The position numbers and the translations under genes are program-made. The notes under the pieces are model-generated. The model had not been told where the DNA came from, searched no databases, and saw nothing but the letters and a program-made list of their open reading frames with translations. From NCBI GenBank assembly GCA_937906765.1, contig CALCUV010000243.1:1-17671 (forward strand): DNA of 17,671 nucleotides, written 5' to 3'. The stretch comes from an uncultured Prevotella sp. (GTDB lineage: Bacteria; Bacteroidota; Bacteroidia; Bacteroidales; Bacteroidaceae). This document shows positions 14,726 through 17,671 of the stretch, piece by piece; position 1 is the stretch's first letter, and each line of letters begins with the position of its first letter.

Positions 14726-15472
14726 TTACATATTCATACCGCCATCAACCTGCAAGACTTGGCCAGTAACATAACTAGAAAGGTCTGAAGCGAGGAAGGT
14801 TGCTACATTTGCAATATCTTCTACCTGACCGCCACGACGGAGAGGAATCTTTGCGCACCATTCTTTGCGTACTTCTTCAGGAAGTGCGCCAGTCATTGCT
14901 GTTTCAATGAAACCGGGAGCAATGGCATTCGCACGGATACCGCGAGAACCGAGTTCCTGAGCAATGCTCTTCGCAAGAGCGATAAGACCAGCCTTAGATG
15001 CTGCATAGTTACTCTGACCGGCATTACCATGTACACCCACAACAGAAGCCATGTTGATAATGTTACCGCTACGTTGGCGCATCATGATGGGAGTGCAAGC
15101 ATGGATGAAATTGAAGGCAGACTTCAAGTTAACTGCAATAACAGCATCCCACTGTGCTTCAGACATACGCATCATCAAACCGTCCTTTGTGATACCAGCA
15201 TTATTAACGAGGATGTCAATCTGTCCGAATTCTTCCTTTACAGCATTAACAACTTCTTCTGTTTGAGCAAAGTCTGCGGCATTGCTGGCATAACCTACGC
15301 ACTTCACGCCGAGTGCAGCGATTTCTGCTTCAGTCTGCTTACCGTTTTCGTCAATTACGAGGTCTGTGAAGGCAATGTTTGCACCTTCCTGAGCGAATTT
15401 CATTGCGATAGCCTTACCGATACCGCGTGCAGCGCCTGTGATGAGGGCTGTCTTACCTGTTAAAAGTCCCAT
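14726..15472 (-). CDS. fabG: 3-oxoacyl-[ACP] reductase FabG
   Basis: An NADPH-dependent reductase of type II fatty acid synthesis that reduces 3-oxoacyl-ACP to 3-hydroxyacyl-ACP in the cytoplasm. The 248 residues are a classical short-chain dehydrogenase. TGAARGIG (12-19) binds the cofactor and NNAG is at 90-93. The catalytic set is N115, S143, Y156 and K160 (NYAASKAG). PGFIETAMT follows, and the ending QVDGGMNM is typical of FabG. Other short-chain dehydrogenases are possible, but the overall similarity favours FabG. It is 63 bases downstream of the TetR-family gene on the same strand with no terminator between, so the regulator and enzyme are probably co-transcribed. Confidence 0.93.
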   Translation of the reverse strand: MGLLTGKTALITGAARGIGKAIAMKFAQEGANIAFTDLVIDENGKQTEAEIAALGVKCVGYASNAADFAQTEEVVNAVKEEFGQIDILVNNAGITKDGLMMRMSEAQWDAVIAVNLKSAFNFIHACTPIMMRQRSGNIINMASVVGVHGNAGQSNYAASKAGLIALAKSIAQELGSRGIRANAIAPGFIETAMTGALPEEVRKEWCAKIPLRRGGQVEDIANVATFLASDLSSYVTGQVLQVDGGMNM

Positions 15473-15535
15473 TTTATTGATTTTTATTCTTTAGGGTTGT
15501 TATATTTCTAATTGTTGGAGTTGCTTCAAGCATTA

Positions 15536-16114
15536 TTACTTAAGCACTTTGTTGAGAATGTCACAAACGATTCTTTTGCTGTCATCGCTTGAAAGTCCTT
15601 TGGCCACTCTGTCGTAGATGTAAGGCACTTCCATGCCCTTGATTGCGTAATGAATGATGTCCGCAACAAGCGGAATACTTTCAATCTTAAAATAATTGCG
15701 GTCCACTCCTTCCTGAAGCACCTGGCGCAGTACGTTACGTTCCTCTTCATCAAATGCTCTGCGCACACGTTCTACCATTCTGATGTCTCGGAAGAATTCT
15801 GCGCGTAAAGACCCATTTCTGGTGACCACTTCTTTAATTACAGAAAGGTGGGTGTAAATGATGCCAATGATTTTCTCTTCTGGAGAGATAATTTTGTTGG
15901 CAGTTTCGTCCAATCTTTCTGACAGAATTTCAAGTTCAGAAGTAATTACGGCTTCATAGAGTTCTTCCTTGTTCTTGAAGTAGGTGTAAAGCGTGCGTCT
16001 TCCTTTTCCCGATGCCGCAGCAATATCGTTCATTGTTGTGGCTTCAAATCCTTGGCGCGCGAAGAGTTCGCGAGCGCATTCTACAAGGCGGTTTCGGGTT
16101 TTAGAGATAGACAT
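15536..16114 (-). CDS. TetR-family transcriptional regulator
   Basis: A dimeric ligand-responsive repressor by family. The start at 16114 gives 192 residues, the usual TetR length. A GTG at 16171 is rejected because the -7 box is at 16186-16193, putting that codon almost at the transcription start. The N-terminal helix-turn-helix is at about 25-48 (TTMNDIAAASGKGRRTLYTY followed by FKNKEELY). The C-terminal part (about 60-192) is a helical ligand domain without a diagnostic motif. Adjacency to fabG suggests it senses an acyl or lipid signal, as FabR- or FadR-type TetR proteins do, but this is inference. A palindrome at 16166-16186 may be its own operator. Confidence 0.9.
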   Translation of the reverse strand: MSISKTRNRLVECARELFARQGFEATTMNDIAAASGKGRRTLYTYFKNKEELYEAVITSELEILSERLDETANKIISPEEKIIGIIYTHLSVIKEVVTRNGSLRAEFFRDIRMVERVRRAFDEEERNVLRQVLQEGVDRNYFKIESIPLVADIIHYAIKGMEVPYIYDRVAKGLSSDDSKRIVCDILNKVLK

Positions 16115-16165
16115 GGCGGAAAGATGTTGTGAATGAACTTGAAATGAGTTGCGTTTCTGGATTAC

Positions 16166-16186
16166 GCACACTCAAAATCTGTGTGC
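16166..16186. promoter_or_regulatory. Candidate TetR operator
   Basis: GCACAC, 9 bases, GTGTGC is a perfect 6-bp inverted repeat spanning 21 bases. It touches the -7 box and covers the expected transcription start of the TetR gene, which is where an autorepressor would bind. Confidence 0.45.
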
Positions 16187-16218
16187 AAAGTTACAAGTAT
16201 TTTACGGATAGAACCAAA
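16186..16218 (-). promoter_or_regulatory. Promoter of the TetR-fabG unit
   Basis: On the minus strand, TTTG (16215-16218), 21 bases, TAACTTTG (16186-16193). Both boxes match the Bacteroidetes consensus at acceptable spacing. Confidence 0.65.
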
Positions 16219-16292
16219 CGATTTGCCTCTTTTTTTGCACAATAATCAAAAAAATGAGTAATTTGTGGAGAGAAGGGTGGGCTGTAAATGCA

Positions 16293-16325
16293 AATAGGCA
16301 ACCCTCATGGTGAGGATTGCCTATT
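16293..16325 (-). terminator. rpmA terminator
   Basis: 15-bp arms 16293-16307 and 16311-16325 (AATAGGCAACCCTCA against the complement of TGAGGATTGCCTATT) around a TGG loop. The one non-Watson-Crick pair is a G-U wobble in the minus-strand RNA, consistent with terminating rplU-rpmA. It lies 20 bases after the rpmA stop. Confidence 0.85.
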
Positions 16326-16345
16326 GTAAACATTAAAGTTGGTAA

Positions 16346-16603
16346 TTAAGCCTTGGGCTCAACACTAACTACGCTACGGTCACGCTGACCGCGCTTGAAA
16401 GTTACTACACCGTCTGTGAGTGCGAAGAGAGTGTGGTCGCTACCCATACCTACGTTCTTACCAGGGTAGTGAACTGTACCGCGCTGACGCACGATAATGT
16501 TACCTGCGATGCAAGTCTGACCACCCCAGATCTTAACACCTAATCTTTGTGAAGCTGATTCACGGCCGTTCTTAGAACTACCTACACCTTTTTTGTGTGC
16601 CAT
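16346..16603 (-). CDS. rpmA: 50S ribosomal protein L27
   Basis: L27 is a ribosomal protein whose N-terminus reaches the peptidyl-transferase centre. The 85-residue length is normal. It begins [20 protein letters not shown] and continues LGVKIWGGQ, then [10 protein letters not shown] and [18 protein letters not shown], all L27 hallmarks. There is no N-terminal extension needing removal as in Firmicutes. It follows rplU by 23 bases in the conserved rplU-rpmA operon. Confidence 0.98.
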   Translation of the reverse strand: MAHKKGVGSSKNGRESASQRLGVKIWGGQTCIAGNIIVRQRGTVHYPGKNVGMGSDHTLFALTDGVVTFKRGQRDRSVVSVEPKA

Positions 16604-16626
16604 TTCTTCTAAACTGTTTTAAGGGG

Positions 16627-16944
16627 TTAAGCAATTACGTTTTTGATTGTCAACTGAGTGTACTGATGGCGGTAACCATTCAACTTGCGGTAACCCTTAC
16701 GGCGCTTCTTGTGGAACACAAGCACCTTGTCACCCTTAATGAGGGGATCGATTACTTCGCATACTACCTTAGCGCCTTCAACTACGGGAGCGCCTACAGT
16801 AACTTGACCATTGTTGTCTACCAACAACACCTTTTCAAATTCAACAGCCTGACCGCTTTCTGCGTTCTGAATGTGGTTAACGAAGAGCTTCTTGCCTTCT
16901 TCCACCTTAAACTGCTGACCGTTAATCTCTACGATTGCGTACAT
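16627..16944 (-). CDS. rplU: 50S ribosomal protein L21
   Basis: L21 binds 23S rRNA in the large subunit. The ATG at 16944 gives 105 residues beginning [19 protein letters not shown], the standard L21 start. A TTG at 17031 that would add 29 residues is rejected because it overlaps the promoter. The C-terminal [18 protein letters not shown] followed by TQLTI is the family signature. It is first in the rplU-rpmA operon, with its promoter in the gap next to the GH10-like gene. Confidence 0.98.
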   Translation of the reverse strand: MYAIVEINGQQFKVEEGKKLFVNHIQNAESGQAVEFEKVLLVDNNGQVTVGAPVVEGAKVVCEVIDPLIKGDKVLVFHKKRRKGYRKLNGYRHQYTQLTIKNVIA

Positions 16945-17028
16945 TATTATAAATATATTAAACGGATTTTTCCAGGAGGCGTAGCCTTTTAGCTCGCTTA
17001 TTTGGCCCCTTTGGATTCTAATCGGGTG

Positions 17029-17060
17029 CAAAATTACGACTTTATTTTTTACCCCACAAG
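17029..17060 (-). promoter_or_regulatory. rplU-rpmA promoter
   Basis: On the minus strand, CTTG (17057-17060), 20 bases, TAATTTTG (17029-17036). The -33 region falls inside the last codons of the upstream gene. The leader would be about 78 bases and contains a small GGC-TAC-GCC hairpin. I cannot say whether it is an autoregulatory leader. Confidence 0.55.
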
Positions 17061-17671
17061 TCTTCGTGTGCTTTTTTTACTTTATCTGCTACGCTAAGTG
17101 GGTCTGAATCTGCATTCTTTGGCAAATTTATGGGAATAAGTTCCGATTCGTTGCCGTAGGCATCCACTGCCGTCACGGCATATTGGGCATAAAGAAGGGA
17201 GGGTAAGGCGGGGACGTAATGGAAAGTGGTTTCGCGAAGTTTATGTGCAATGCGTTTGGGCGCAGTTCCGTTATCGTTGATGCGGTACACATTATAATAT
17301 ATAGGAGTTGCCTCTTCCACGGCCTCCCATTTCAATTCCATGTGTCGCTCGCCCTTGCTCATTTCTGCATGTGGCGCAACTGGCGGAATGCTGTCTGCCC
17401 ACGTCATCGCCGGAGTCATCGCCGGTTCCCTGTAAAAGTCGCGTTGCAACCAGTCATAGAGTCCCTTTTCGTTGTTCAACAGGAAATCAGAGCGGAAAAA
17501 GGCATGTCCACCCATCCCTAAGTCACGCGTCACGTTCATTTGGCGTCTCACCACTTCAAGACTCCAATTTCGCAACTGGCGATTCAAGAAGTAGATGCCC
17601 AATCCTGGAACTACGGGGCGCCCTGAGCAATTCTCCTGCCAATCTACGGCAAAGGGGTAAAAGTGCTTCCC
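17042..17671 (-). CDS. Glycoside hydrolase family 10-like protein, C-terminal part (start beyond window)
   Basis: The open frame continues to the right edge, giving 209 residues of the C-terminus. [20 protein letters not shown], then a stretch with GLGIYFL, then [20 protein letters not shown] and [12 protein letters not shown], resembles the end of the GHL10 (YngK-type, PF02638) barrel of Bacteroidetes. A fibronectin-III-like module follows ([14 protein letters not shown] and [16 protein letters not shown]). The protein probably acts on polysaccharide at the cell surface or in the periplasm, but the substrate cannot be told and the signal peptide is outside the window. No terminator is seen before the rplU promoter. 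The Met used by a naive ORF start at 17602 is a TTG inside the domain. Confidence 0.72.
   Translation of the reverse strand, partial: GKHFYPFAVDWQENCSGRPVVPGLGIYFLNRQLRNWSLEVVRRQMNVTRDLGMGGHAFFRSDFLLNNEKGLYDWLQRDFYREPAMTPAMTWADSIPPVAPHAEMSKGERHMELKWEAVEEATPIYYNVYRINDNGTAPKRIAHKLRETTFHYVPALPSLLYAQYAVTAVDAYGNESELIPINLPKNADSDPLSVADKVKKAHEDLWGKK

Overview
The window looks like a chromosomal segment of a Bacteroidales bacterium, most likely Prevotellaceae. The main reasons are the parA-parB-DUF5683-mltD-rel gene order, a PorT-family type IX secretion protein, OmpA-like barrels, many intergenic boxes matching the Bacteroidetes promoter (TTTG, about 19-21 bases, TAnnTTTG), and few Shine-Dalgarno sites. 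I saw no transposase, phage gene, CRISPR array, tRNA or rRNA. Most of the content is core housekeeping, and the unusual material lies in the intergenic DNA and in one duplicated gene. All comparisons were made by eye.

Layout, left: 1-1729 on the minus strand holds surE followed by lpxB, which runs off the left edge. A divergent intergenic region leads to a plus-strand block at 1930-8513: parA, parB, a DUF5683 membrane protein, an MltD-like lytic transglycosylase and a bifunctional RelA/SpoT homologue. Together these cover chromosome segregation, envelope remodelling and the stringent response. A strong hairpin after rel is shared with the convergent porT plus cysteine-rich UDG-like gene pair (8594-9980, minus strand).

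Layout, middle: a divergent promoter region separates porT from a small two-cluster ferredoxin (10232-10402, plus strand) with a textbook promoter. Next comes a gene-poor AT-rich stretch with a three-copy 43-bp tandem repeat and a perfect 21-bp inverted repeat. Two tandem OmpA-like genes follow (10745-11941 and 12501-13697, minus strand). They appear identical over a 1,085-bp core but differ at both ends, in the spacer and in the upstream DNA, which suggests recent gene conversion or duplication.

Layout, right: all known genes are on the minus strand. They are a short RluA-type pseudouridine synthase, fabG, a TetR-family regulator with a palindrome beside its own promoter, rplU-rpmA (ribosomal proteins L21 and L27), and the C-terminal part of a glycoside-hydrolase-10-like protein running off the right edge. 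The rluA-fabG gap also contains a possible 31-codon plus-strand ORF with a perfect AGGAGG.

I found no clear new multi-gene system. The best leads are the identical OmpA core, the intergenic repeat arrays between parA and parB and after the ferredoxin, the cysteine-rich UDG-like protein behind porT, and the candidate small ORF.
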